Positions 39,456-47,695 of a stretch of 64,000 nucleotides of DNA are shown here, piece after piece. The DNA comes from Treponema sp. OMZ 790. Its GTDB lineage: Bacteria > Spirochaetota > Spirochaetia > Treponematales > Treponemataceae. Where the stretch lies: assembly GCF_024181285.1 (NCBI RefSeq), contig NZ_CP051201.1:434001-498000 (forward strand). The letters are read 5' to 3'. A program made the translations under genes and the position numbers. Position 1 is the stretch's first letter. Every line of letters begins with the position of its first letter. The notes beneath the pieces are model-generated. The model saw only the letters and a list, made by a program, of their open reading frames with translations, was not told the DNA's origin and searched no databases.

Positions 39456-40589
39456 ATGAAATGCCCATCATTTAATCATAAAACAATCTTTGTCTATGTT
39501 TTTAAAGAACTCCTTTTGTATTTTATAGTTTCTTTTTTATTTTTCTTTTTTATTTTTTTTGTAAATCAAATTCTTTTAATGGCTGAAGAAATATTATCAA
39601 AAAAAGCACCTCTAAAGGATGTTTTGCTTCTCTTGTTTTATTCTCTCCCATTCATTATAGCAACAACAGCTCCTTATGCTGCCTTGATTGGAACCTTGAT
39701 GTGCTTGGGCCGGTTTTCAGCCGATTACGAATTTATTTCAATGAATGCCTTAGGGGTTTCCACTTCTTTTATTTTGATTCCTATTTTTGCTCTTGGAGTT
39801 TTGGTTTCGGTAGGTTCGTTTATAACCAACGATATTTTAATTCCCCGCGGAACCATAAGATTTAATGAGATTTTATACAATATAGCTTCTTCGACTCCGG
39901 CTCTTGAACTGGAGTCTTACACGGTAAAACGGAACGATAATTCTATAGTTGTTTCAGGTCTAATAAAAGACAACTCCATCCATGATCTATTGATAATCGA
40001 TTCAAGTCAACGCGGAGCAAAAAGATTTTTGTCCGCATCCCAAACCAATGTAAAAAAATCCAACGATATATCGATTATTATGCAGCTTGAAATGCTTAAT
40101 CCCCGCCTTGTAAATTTGGATTTAAATGAACCTTCCAAATTCGATGTTGTATACGGAGAAAGTATAACCTACAATGTGCTTGCAAAGGATGTTGCCCCTA
40201 AATTTATTTCAAGTTCAGGTCCGGATAAGATGACCTCGTATGATCTTATAAAGGATATAAGGCAAAAAAAAGAAGCAGGGGATACAAGTCCGCGTCTTTT
40301 AAATATATATATTATGGAACTGCATCGTAAATTTTCAGTTCCCTTCGGCGCCTTCTTTTTTGTACTCTTGGCTTTTGCGATAAGCAGATCGGGAAAAACC
40401 TATGATCAAAGCACCGGCTTTATAGTGGGCCTTTTAATTTCCGTGGCTTATTGGGCCTTTTTGATAGGCGGACAAATGCTCTGCCTTGAGTCCGGGATAG
40501 ATATCAACGGAGCTCTTGTAATGTGGTTCCCAAATGTTCTATTGGTGATTTGTACGGCAGTGCTTGCAATAAGAAGGGTTTTTAAATGA
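39456..40589 (+). CDS. lptF: LptF/LptG (YjgP/YjgQ) family permease
   Basis: 377-residue inner-membrane protein with the family layout: membrane segments near 18-38, 60-82 and 103-124, a soluble beta-jellyroll-like periplasmic part (about 130-270), then three more segments from about 290. The FIIATTAPYAALIGTLMCLGRFSADYE loop (part: APYAALIGTLMCLGRFS) is characteristic. LptF and LptG form the transmembrane channel that extracts lipid from the inner membrane with the LptB ATPase; no lptB is in this window. The next gene overlaps the stop by 4 bp. Which of the two is F and which is G is by order only. Confidence 0.88.
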   Translation: MKCPSFNHKTIFVYVFKELLLYFIVSFLFFFFIFFVNQILLMAEEILSKKAPLKDVLLLLFYSLPFIIATTAPYAALIGTLMCLGRFSADYEFISMNALGVSTSFILIPIFALGVLVSVGSFITNDILIPRGTIRFNEILYNIASSTPALELESYTVKRNDNSIVVSGLIKDNSIHDLLIIDSSQRGAKRFLSASQTNVKKSNDISIIMQLEMLNPRLVNLDLNEPSKFDVVYGESITYNVLAKDVAPKFISSSGPDKMTSYDLIKDIRQKKEAGDTSPRLLNIYIMELHRKFSVPFGAFFFVLLAFAISRSGKTYDQSTGFIVGLLISVAYWAFLIGGQMLCLESGIDINGALVMWFPNVLLVICTAVLAIRRVFK

Positions 40590-41659
40590 AATTGATTCAA
40601 AGATATTTACTTAGACTTTTTATACCCACCTTCGTTGTTGCAATGCTTTTTTTTATATTGCTTTTACAGCTGGGAGATTTATTTGCCAACATAGTGGCCT
40701 ATCTTCAAAACGGAGCAAAGTTTAAGGACATTGTAAAAGTTATGTGGCTTTATATTCCGAAATGTATTGCTTACTCCGTGCCTCTGGCTATTTTGTTTGC
40801 CGGCTCATATACTATGGGAAACTTATATGCGCGGAATGAACTAACATCTATTTTTTCTGCAGGAATATCTTTGGGCCGCTTTACTCTTCCTCTTTTGGTT
40901 TTGGGATTTTTCTTTTCTGTAGGAATGATTTTTTTTGAAGACTATATCGTTATAAAATATTTTTATGAAAAAACAAAGCTTTCAAAAAAACTTTTACAAG
41001 AAGAAGAAAGCTTAGATACTCAGGATTTGGTAATTTTATCCGAACTCGGAAAAATTGTGTACACGGCCGATTATTTTAATGCTGAAGCACAAACCCTTTC
41101 AAATGCTTATATAATAATTCGTGATGAAGATGGAAATTTGTCGTTTATCATCAAAAGCTCCTATATGGTTTGGGAGAATGACCGTTGGAGAACGGATGAT
41201 GTTGAAGTTTACGGTTTCAATGAAAAAAATCTTGTAAGCCGGCTAAATTATATTCCGGATGATATAATCCTTTCGGAGCCGCCTTCAAACTTTCAAAAAA
41301 ATTTGAGTTCCGTTGATGAAATGAGAATTTCTGAAGCTCAAGCATTTATTGCAAATCTTAAAAAAAACGGTCTTCCGTATTATGAAGCTCTTTCAAAATA
41401 TCACAGACGTTTTTCGTTTCCGTTTACTATTTTTATAGTACTGTTTTTTTCGATTTCACTCGGCGGCAAATTTAAAAAGAATATTCTGTTGATGAGTATC
41501 TTGTTTAGTTTAGGAATAGCAACCTTGTTTTATGTTACCGAAATGGTTACCATGCTGAGTGCAAAATGGGAATACATATCTCCGCTTGCAGGAGCTTGGA
41601 CACCTATTTTGATTTTTTTCGGTTTGAGCATGTATTTATTAAAAAATTCGAGGACATAA
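40586..41659 (+). CDS. lptG: LptG/LptF (YjgQ/YjgP) family permease
   Basis: 357-residue partner of the preceding permease with the same topology: three N-terminal segments (about 12-32, 53-75 and 95-118), a periplasmic middle, and three C-terminal segments. The conserved loop IAYSVPLAILFAGSYTMGN appears near residue 65. Its ATG at 40586 overlaps the lptF stop in an ATGA arrangement, so the pair is translated together. With the LptD-like protein at 8566 it suggests a trans-envelope lipid transport machine in this organism. Confidence 0.88.
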   Translation: MKLIQRYLLRLFIPTFVVAMLFFILLLQLGDLFANIVAYLQNGAKFKDIVKVMWLYIPKCIAYSVPLAILFAGSYTMGNLYARNELTSIFSAGISLGRFTLPLLVLGFFFSVGMIFFEDYIVIKYFYEKTKLSKKLLQEEESLDTQDLVILSELGKIVYTADYFNAEAQTLSNAYIIIRDEDGNLSFIIKSSYMVWENDRWRTDDVEVYGFNEKNLVSRLNYIPDDIILSEPPSNFQKNLSSVDEMRISEAQAFIANLKKNGLPYYEALSKYHRRFSFPFTIFIVLFFSISLGGKFKKNILLMSILFSLGIATLFYVTEMVTMLSAKWEYISPLAGAWTPILIFFGLSMYLLKNSRT

Positions 41660-41715
41660 GCTCTCATCTTTATTTCTTTTATTTTGTGTGTTTCGGTTAT
41701 AACCTCTTCCCCCAC

Positions 41716-41745
41716 TTGAAGCTGAATACTTCTTTGTGATAAAAT
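41716..41745 (+). promoter_or_regulatory. Possible glmE promoter
   Basis: TTGAAG (41716-41721), 18 bp, TAAAAT (41740-41745). A further TATACT lies at 41754 but has no -35 at normal spacing. Confidence 0.45.
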
Positions 41746-41773
41746 AGCACCACTATACTTTAGGAGCAAGAGT

Positions 41774-43231
41774 ATGAGATGGAAGAATAAAAAAATCCCT
41801 GAGGGAGAGTTTATGGAGATGAGAGAAGAGATTCTCCAAACATGGCCCACGGGAAAGGATGTTGACTTAAAAGAGTCTATCGATTATCTAAAGAAAATCC
41901 CGCCTGAAAAGAATTTTGCAATCAAACTTGAACAAGCTGATAAAGAAGGCATTACTACGGCGCAGCCTCGTGCAGGTGTTCCCCTATTGGACGAACACAT
42001 CAACTTATTAAAGTTTTTACAGGATGAGGGCGGTGCCGACTTTTTACCGAGTACCATTGACGCTTATACGCGCCAAAATAGATATGAAGAGGGTGAGGCC
42101 GGTATTGAGGCTTCAAAGAGGGCCGGCCGCTCTTTAATGAACGGTTTCCCTGTCGTAAACTGGGGAGTGGGACCCTGCCGCCAAGTTTTGGAAGCCGTAA
42201 ACCTTCCCTTGCAGGCAAGACACGGAACCCCCGATGCCCGTCTACTTTCAGAGATTATCCACGCAGGAGGCTACACCTCCAACGAAGGCGGAGGAATAAG
42301 CTATAACGTTCCCTACGCAAAGGCCGTTTCAATCGAACACAGTATTATGTGCTGGCAATATGCCGACCGTCTTGTAGGTTTTTATGAAGAAAACGGAGTC
42401 CACCTAAACAGAGAACCCTTCGGCCCTCTTACAGGAACCCTCGTTCCTCCCTCTGTTGCCATTGCAGTAGGCGTTATTGAAGCCTTGCTTGCAGCAGAGC
42501 AGGGCGTCAAAAGCATCACTGTAGGCTACGGTATGTGCGGAAACATGACGCAGGACGTTGCTGCCGTAATTTCTTTAAGAGAAATTACCAAAGACTATAT
42601 GAAAAAGTTCGGCTACAAAGACATGTGCATCACCACCGTTTTCCATCAATGGATGGGAGGCTTCCCTGCAGACGAGTCCAGGGCTTACGGTCTTATTTCT
42701 TTGGGAAGCACAACAGCTGCTCTTTCAGGAGCAACAAAGGTAATCGTCAAAACACCGCATGAAGCTTTCGGTATTCCTACCAAGGAAGCCAATGCAGGAG
42801 GCATCAAGGCAACCAAGATGGTTCTAAACCTCTTAAAGGGCCAGCGCTATCCCGATTCAAAAATTCTCGCTCAAGAAATTGAACTTATCAAGGCTGAAAC
42901 AAAGTGTATTATGGACAGGGTCTATGAGATAGGAGGCGGTGACTTGGTTGAAGGCACTATCAAGGCCTTTGAAGCCGGAGTAATCGACATTCCATTTGCG
43001 CCTTCTCAGTACAATGCCGGAAAGGTAATGCCTGCCCGCGACAATGACGGATGTATCCGCTACCTCATGCCGGGAAATCTTCCCTTCACAAAGGATATTC
43101 TCGACTTTAACAGGAGTAAACTTGAAGAGAGGGCTAAGGCCGACAACAGGGCCGTTGACTTCCAGATGTCGGTTGATGATGTTTATGCCGTAAGTTCCGG
43201 TGTTCTCGTAGGAAGACCCGCTAAACACTAA
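41774..43231 (+). CDS. glmE: Glutamate mutase (methylaspartate mutase) E subunit
   Basis: 485-residue catalytic barrel subunit that binds glutamate and, with GlmS and adenosylcobalamin, makes 3-methylaspartate by radical carbon-skeleton rearrangement. It matches the well-known Clostridium enzyme along its length, for example [63 protein letters not shown] and [21 protein letters not shown] lies 9 nt before the ATG. mal follows after a 305-bp structured spacer. glmS and glmL, usually adjacent, lie about 15.5 kb away. Confidence 0.97.
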   Translation: MRWKNKKIPEGEFMEMREEILQTWPTGKDVDLKESIDYLKKIPPEKNFAIKLEQADKEGITTAQPRAGVPLLDEHINLLKFLQDEGGADFLPSTIDAYTRQNRYEEGEAGIEASKRAGRSLMNGFPVVNWGVGPCRQVLEAVNLPLQARHGTPDARLLSEIIHAGGYTSNEGGGISYNVPYAKAVSIEHSIMCWQYADRLVGFYEENGVHLNREPFGPLTGTLVPPSVAIAVGVIEALLAAEQGVKSITVGYGMCGNMTQDVAAVISLREITKDYMKKFGYKDMCITTVFHQWMGGFPADESRAYGLISLGSTTAALSGATKVIVKTPHEAFGIPTKEANAGGIKATKMVLNLLKGQRYPDSKILAQEIELIKAETKCIMDRVYEIGGGDLVEGTIKAFEAGVIDIPFAPSQYNAGKVMPARDNDGCIRYLMPGNLPFTKDILDFNRSKLEERAKADNRAVDFQMSVDDVYAVSSGVLVGRPAKH

Positions 43232-43536
43232 AATTATATTAGGAGTTTTGATAAACAGTTCGGCACATCTGCCTCACTGTTTATCTGAAGAGTTTGCCTT
43301 TCAGGCAAACATCGCATTGTTTATATGTAGTTTTGCATAAGCAAAACTACTTTGAAAAAAGTCTTTTTCAGGATTTGATTCGCTATCCGCTTTAGCGGAT
43401 ACGATGAAAAATTTCCTTGCAGAACAGAGCCATAAGGCTCTGATAATCCTTCAAAAGACTTTTTATAGGAGTTTTGATAAACACTTCGACTTGAAATACA
43501 AGTCTCCATGTTATCGTGTTATAAGGAGTATTAAAG
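43232..43536 (+). other. 305-bp structured spacer between glmE and mal
   Basis: Gene-free and packed with inverted repeats: 43250-43259 with 43276-43285 (10 bp); 43292-43298 with 43304-43310 (7 bp); 43327-43336 with 43341-43350 (10 bp); a long outer stem 43356-43375 with 43445-43464 (18 of 20 pairs) that encloses two 7-bp stems, 43384-43390 with 43395-43401 and 43425-43431 with 43436-43442, forming a three-way junction; and GACTTG/CAAGTC near 43487-43503. The 18-mer TAGGAGTTTTGATAAACA occurs at 43240 and again at 43466. No cobalamin riboswitch signature is seen. Confidence 0.75.
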
Positions 43537-44775
43537 ATGAAAATTGTTGATGTTGTTTGCGCAGAAGGAAAAACAGGATTCTATTTTGATGACCAAAAGG
43601 CTATCAAGATGGGCGCAGGTCATGACGGATTTTTCTATACCGGAAAACCCGTAACCGAGGGCTTTACCTCAATCAGACAGGCAGGTGAGGCTATTTCCGT
43701 TATGTTTGTTCTTGAAGACGGTCAGGTCGCATACGGTGACTGTGCTGCTGTACAGTATTCCGGAGCAGGCGGACGCGATCCCCTCTTTTTGGCAAAGGAC
43801 TTTATTCCCGTAATCGAAAAGGACATAAAGCCCCTCTTTGTAGGAAAAGAGATTACCAATTTTAGAGAAATGGCAAAAACCTTTGAAGAGCATAAGGTAA
43901 ACGGAAAGAGAATGCACACGGCTCTCCGCTACGGTATTTCTCAGGCTATTCTCGATGCAGTTGCAAAGGCCCGGCACATAACGATGGCTGAAGTTGTTGT
44001 AGACGAATACAAGACCGGCTGTCAAATAAAGAGAATCCCGATCTTCACTCAGTCGGGCGACGACCGCTATTTAAATGCCGATAAGATGATTATCAAGCAG
44101 GCTGAAGTTCTCCCCCACGGTCTATTTAACAATGTTGAAGAAAAAACCGGTAAAAACGGCGAAAAACTTTTGGAATATGTTAAGTGGCTCAAAACAAGAG
44201 TAGAAACCATGAGGACTTGTAAGGACTACAATCCCATCTTCCATATTGACGTATACGGCACAATCGGAGACTTTACAAATAACGATGTTCCCAAGATGAC
44301 AGCCTATCTTAAAACCTTGGAAGAAGCTGCTTCTCCTTTCAAATTAAGAATCGAAGGCCCCATGGATATGGGCGACAGAGAAAAACAGATGCAGGTGCTT
44401 GCAGCTCTTACAAAGAGCCTTGACGATAACGGCGTAAATGTAGAGCTTGTTGCCGATGAATGGTGCAACACCCTCGAAGACATTCAGTACTTTGCCGATA
44501 ACCGCGCAGGCCACATGATTCAGATTAAGACCCCTGATCTCGGAGGAATTAACAACACAATCGAAGCCATTCTTTACTGCAAGGAAAAGGGAGTAGGAGC
44601 CTATTGCGGAGGTACATGTAACGAAACCAACCGCTCGGCCGAAGTTATCGTAAACTGCTCTGTTGCAGCCGGTGCTGCCCAGCAGCTTGCAAAACCCGGT
44701 ATGGGTGTTGACGAAGGCTACATGATCATCAATAACGAGATGAACCGAATCGTTGCCTTAGCCAATCGAAAATAA
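43537..44775 (+). CDS. mal: Methylaspartate ammonia-lyase
   Basis: 412-residue enolase-superfamily enzyme that converts L-threo-3-methylaspartate to mesaconate and ammonia, the step after glutamate mutase in glutamate fermentation. Visible: KRMHTALRYGISQAILDA, the metal ligands in FHIDVYGTIG, the RIEGPMD strand and ELVADEWCN, and the catalytic lysine in HMIQIKTPDLGG. Length is typical (about 413). AAGGAG precedes the ATG. A terminator follows at 44795. With glmE next door this shows the methylaspartate pathway is used. Confidence 0.97.
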   Translation: MKIVDVVCAEGKTGFYFDDQKAIKMGAGHDGFFYTGKPVTEGFTSIRQAGEAISVMFVLEDGQVAYGDCAAVQYSGAGGRDPLFLAKDFIPVIEKDIKPLFVGKEITNFREMAKTFEEHKVNGKRMHTALRYGISQAILDAVAKARHITMAEVVVDEYKTGCQIKRIPIFTQSGDDRYLNADKMIIKQAEVLPHGLFNNVEEKTGKNGEKLLEYVKWLKTRVETMRTCKDYNPIFHIDVYGTIGDFTNNDVPKMTAYLKTLEEAASPFKLRIEGPMDMGDREKQMQVLAALTKSLDDNGVNVELVADEWCNTLEDIQYFADNRAGHMIQIKTPDLGGINNTIEAILYCKEKGVGAYCGGTCNETNRSAEVIVNCSVAAGAAQQLAKPGMGVDEGYMIINNEMNRIVALANRK

Positions 44776-44794
44776 GTTGTTTTGTGTAACCAAT

Positions 44795-44826
44795 AAAAAG
44801 TGAGATTTATTTTGCCTCACTTTTTT
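44795..44826 (+). terminator. Terminator after mal
   Basis: AAAAAGTGAG (44795-44804) pairs with CTCAC plus T (from 44816), followed by a T-run to 44826. It separates mal from the importer genes. Confidence 0.85.
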
Positions 44827-44835
44827 AAGAGTTTC

Positions 44836-44874
44836 GATAAACAGAGATACACAAATAGTGCTTCTCTGTTTATC
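44836..44874 (+). promoter_or_regulatory. Hairpin in the leader of the importer operon
   Basis: GATAAACAGAGA (44836-44847) pairs exactly with 44863-44874 (12 bp, 15-nt loop). It is preceded by GAGTTTC, so it belongs with the GAGTTT-AAACA elements found in the glmE-mal spacer. It lies about 30 nt before the start codon. Confidence 0.6.
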
Positions 44875-44905
44875 TTTGAGTTTATTTTTAAATTAGGAGG
44901 ACAAT

Positions 44906-45841
44906 ATGAAAAACGTTAAGAAAATCTTCTTTGTGCTGAGCTTGCTTTTGGCTGCCGGTACCATGGTTTTTGCAGGAGGAGCAAAAGAGTCAAATCTTCC
45001 CTCGATTGATTTAAATGCGGATAGGGCCGGAATTCCCATTGTAATACCTGAAAAGGTAGAAAGAATTATTTCGATGGCTCCGTCTGCTACCGAAATTCTA
45101 ATCGACTTGGGCCTTACCGATAAGATTATTGCGGGAGACACCAACACGCAAAAGGACGGGCTTTTAAAACAAGATATTCCCTATTTTGATATGATGAAAC
45201 CCGATGCCGAAAAACTCATCGCCTTAAAGCCGGATGTAGTTTTTATTTCGGGTATGTCAAATGCAAAGGGAAACACTCCTTTTTCGCCCTTAATTGATGC
45301 AGGTATTTGTGTTATAAGCATTCCTTCTTCTTCAAGCATAGAAGCTATCTATCTTGATATTGCATACATTGCTGCTGTTGTAAAACAAGAAGGAATGGGA
45401 GCAAAAATTATTTCAAACATGAAAAAAGAAATTGAAGCTATCCGGAAGAAGGGCGCTTCCATTGCCGAAGACAAAAAGAAAAAGGTTTACTTTGAAATCG
45501 GAGCCGCACCCTATATGTACAGTCTGGGAACCGGAACCTTCATTCATGAGATGATTGAAATTATAGGAGCAAAAAATATTCTTGCCGATCAAAAAAGCTG
45601 GATAGCCGTTTCTGATGAAATGGTCTTATCGAAAGATCCCGATATCATTTTAACCAATGTAAGCTATATACCTAACCCAATCGATGAAATAATGGCTAGG
45701 CCGGGCTGGGGGACTCTTAAGGCTGTAAAGGGTAAACAGGTTTTTGCTGTTGATAATAATTCCTCATCAAGGCCTAACCACAACATTATTAAGGCCTTAA
45801 AAGAAATGGCTAAAGCCGTCTATCCCGAAATTTACAAATAA
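44906..45841 (+). CDS. ABC importer substrate-binding protein (BtuF/iron-siderophore type)
   Basis: 311-residue periplasmic binding protein of the cluster that serves cobalamin, haem and ferric-siderophore importers. The signal peptide is MKNVKKIFFVLSLLLAAGTM and onward to VFA, before GGAKESN; no lipobox cysteine is visible. Family features: ERIISMAPSATEILIDLGL and ALKPDVVF, then DNNSSSRPNHNI near the end. It heads a three-gene importer cassette. Its position right after glmE-mal makes cobalamin a sensible ligand, since glutamate mutase needs it, but iron or haem compounds cannot be excluded. Confidence 0.88.
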   Translation: MKNVKKIFFVLSLLLAAGTMVFAGGAKESNLPSIDLNADRAGIPIVIPEKVERIISMAPSATEILIDLGLTDKIIAGDTNTQKDGLLKQDIPYFDMMKPDAEKLIALKPDVVFISGMSNAKGNTPFSPLIDAGICVISIPSSSSIEAIYLDIAYIAAVVKQEGMGAKIISNMKKEIEAIRKKGASIAEDKKKKVYFEIGAAPYMYSLGTGTFIHEMIEIIGAKNILADQKSWIAVSDEMVLSKDPDIILTNVSYIPNPIDEIMARPGWGTLKAVKGKQVFAVDNNSSSRPNHNIIKALKEMAKAVYPEIYK

Positions 45842-46860
45842 TGAAAATTCAATTCAAGCTTGCAGGTTTTATAACGGTCTGCATTCTTGTTCTCATCTTG
45901 GGGATTGGAATAGGCTCGGTCTTTGTTCCGCCCCAAGATATCATTAAAATCATCCTTTCAAAAATAGCTCAAAAAGAAATTTTAAGTATTCAAGAAACTT
46001 TTATTGCAATAGTCTGGAATGTGAGACTGCCCAGGGTTCTGGTAGGATTTTTGGCAGGCGGAGCATTGGCGGTAAGCGGTGCAGTCATGCAAAGCATTTT
46101 AAAAAACCCCTTGGCTTCTTCTTACACCATGGGCGTTTCGTCGGGGGCTGCCCTCGGAGCCGCTCTGGTAATTTTGACGGGGTTCCATCTACCTCTGATA
46201 CCGGCATTTACCCTTCCCCTTGCAGGAACTATTTCGGGTCTTTTTACGGTCTACGCTTCGGTTAAATTTGCAGCCCTGGTTGATAGGAATTTTGAAAACT
46301 CGACGATTATCTTAGCCGGTATAGTTTTTTCTCTTTTTATAAACGGAATTATAACCATTATAATCGCCCTTAACAGGGACGGAATGGCCAGGCTCATATT
46401 TTGGCAGATGGGGAGCTTTGCAAGCCAAAACATAAAAAACTTTAATGTGCTTCTGCCTATCTGTGCGGGCATAACCCTGATTCTTAGCCTTTTTTCGCAC
46501 GAGATGGATCTTCTTACCTTCGGAGAGGAACAGGCCGGAACCATGGGCGTCAATACAAAAAAGATTAAATGGAGTCTTTTGTTTTTGGCTTCTTCCCTTA
46601 CGGGGGCCGTAATTTCCTTTGCGGGCATAATCGGTTTTATCGATTTGATAGCTCCCCACCTTGTGCGCAAATTCTTCGGATCAAGGCATAAGATGGTTAT
46701 ACCCATGTCCTTTTGCGTAGGAGGCACAGGTATGGTGCTCTGCGACATGATTGCAAGAACAATTTTGTCGCCCCAAGAGCTTCCGGTCGGAGCAATTACC
46801 GCCCTCGCAGGTGCCCCGTTTTTTTGCTACGTCTACTTTAAAGGCCGGAGGAGGGCTTAA
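45841..46860 (+). CDS. FecCD/BtuC-family ABC permease
   Basis: 339-residue inner-membrane permease with about ten hydrophobic segments. Family hallmarks: VRLPRVLVGFLAGGALAVSG, SVQ-like MQSILKNPLASSYTMGVSSGAALG (part: NPLASSYTMGVSSGA) and the cytoplasmic coupling region GFIDLIAPHLVRKFFGSRH. It forms a dimer with the ATPase encoded next. Its ATG overlaps the stop of the binding-protein gene by one base (TAATG). Confidence 0.92.
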   Translation: MKIQFKLAGFITVCILVLILGIGIGSVFVPPQDIIKIILSKIAQKEILSIQETFIAIVWNVRLPRVLVGFLAGGALAVSGAVMQSILKNPLASSYTMGVSSGAALGAALVILTGFHLPLIPAFTLPLAGTISGLFTVYASVKFAALVDRNFENSTIILAGIVFSLFINGIITIIIALNRDGMARLIFWQMGSFASQNIKNFNVLLPICAGITLILSLFSHEMDLLTFGEEQAGTMGVNTKKIKWSLLFLASSLTGAVISFAGIIGFIDLIAPHLVRKFFGSRHKMVIPMSFCVGGTGMVLCDMIARTILSPQELPVGAITALAGAPFFCYVYFKGRRRA

Positions 46861-46865
46861 CTTCT

Positions 46866-47648
46866 ATGGAGCATCCTCTGATAGAAGCAAAATCGCTTTA
46901 TGCAGGATATTCAAAGACTCCCGTTTTAAAGGGTATCTCTTTTTCGGTTTTAAGGGGTGAGAGCCTTTGCATTTTAGGACCCAACGGCTGCGGAAAAACG
47001 ACTCTCTTAAAAAGCCTTGCAGGTCTTATCGATTATTCGGGCGAAATTCTTTTAGACGGTAAAAATTTAAAAAATATGAAACGTATAGATATAGCAAAAA
47101 AAATAGCTGTTCTAAGTCAAGTTTCTTCGATATATTTTTCATATTCCATTTACGATACAGTTATGATGGGACGCTATGCCCGCCTTGAAAACTCGTCTTT
47201 CCGTTCTTTTTCAAAAAAGGATAGGGCCTATGTCGAAAAATGTTTAAGGGCTGTAGATGTTTGGAATTTGCGCGAAAAGAAAATAGATGAACTTTCAGGC
47301 GGTCAACTTCAGCGGGTCTATCTTGCACGAACCCTTGCCCAAGAGCCTGAGATTATTCTTTTGGATGAGCCTACAAATCATCTGGACTTAAAAAATCAAA
47401 CCGAGCTGATTTATTTTTTAAAAGATATCTATAAAACGGAAAACAAGGCCGTAATCGGAGTCTTTCACGATATAAACCTAGCCCTTCAATTTGCCGATAA
47501 GCTCCTTTTTTTAAAGGACGGAAAGATAGCCTCATTCGGAAAAAAAGAAGCGGTTTTAACCGGAGAAATTTTACAAGCCGTTTACGGAATGGATGTAGCC
47601 GGCTGGATGAAAAATTCTTTTAAAAACTGGGCTTTACTAAATTTGTAA
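46866..47648 (+). CDS. ABC importer ATPase (FecE/BtuD type)
   Basis: 260-residue cytoplasmic ATPase that powers the preceding permease. Walker A GPNGCGKTTLL (about 38-48), signature LSGGQLQRVYLAR, Walker B IILLDEPTNHLD and the H-loop VFHDINLAL are all intact. GGAGGAGGG within the end of the permease gene serves as ribosome site. It ends the cassette; pepD begins after 47 bp. Confidence 0.94.
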   Translation: MEHPLIEAKSLYAGYSKTPVLKGISFSVLRGESLCILGPNGCGKTTLLKSLAGLIDYSGEILLDGKNLKNMKRIDIAKKIAVLSQVSSIYFSYSIYDTVMMGRYARLENSSFRSFSKKDRAYVEKCLRAVDVWNLREKKIDELSGGQLQRVYLARTLAQEPEIILLDEPTNHLDLKNQTELIYFLKDIYKTENKAVIGVFHDINLALQFADKLLFLKDGKIASFGKKEAVLTGEILQAVYGMDVAGWMKNSFKNWALLNL

Positions 47649-47695
47649 TAGCTGGTATACTCATAGCCTAAAACATAAATAATTTGGAGGCAAAA

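Noticed and set aside
44776..44905. Cobalamin riboswitch before the B12/iron-type importer
   Set aside because: The space holds the mal terminator and one hairpin; neither the B12-box nor the needed length for the aptamer is present.
46251..46748. 165-codon minus-strand frame inside the FecCD permease gene
   Set aside because: Shadow of a conserved membrane protein; no ribosome site and no domain.
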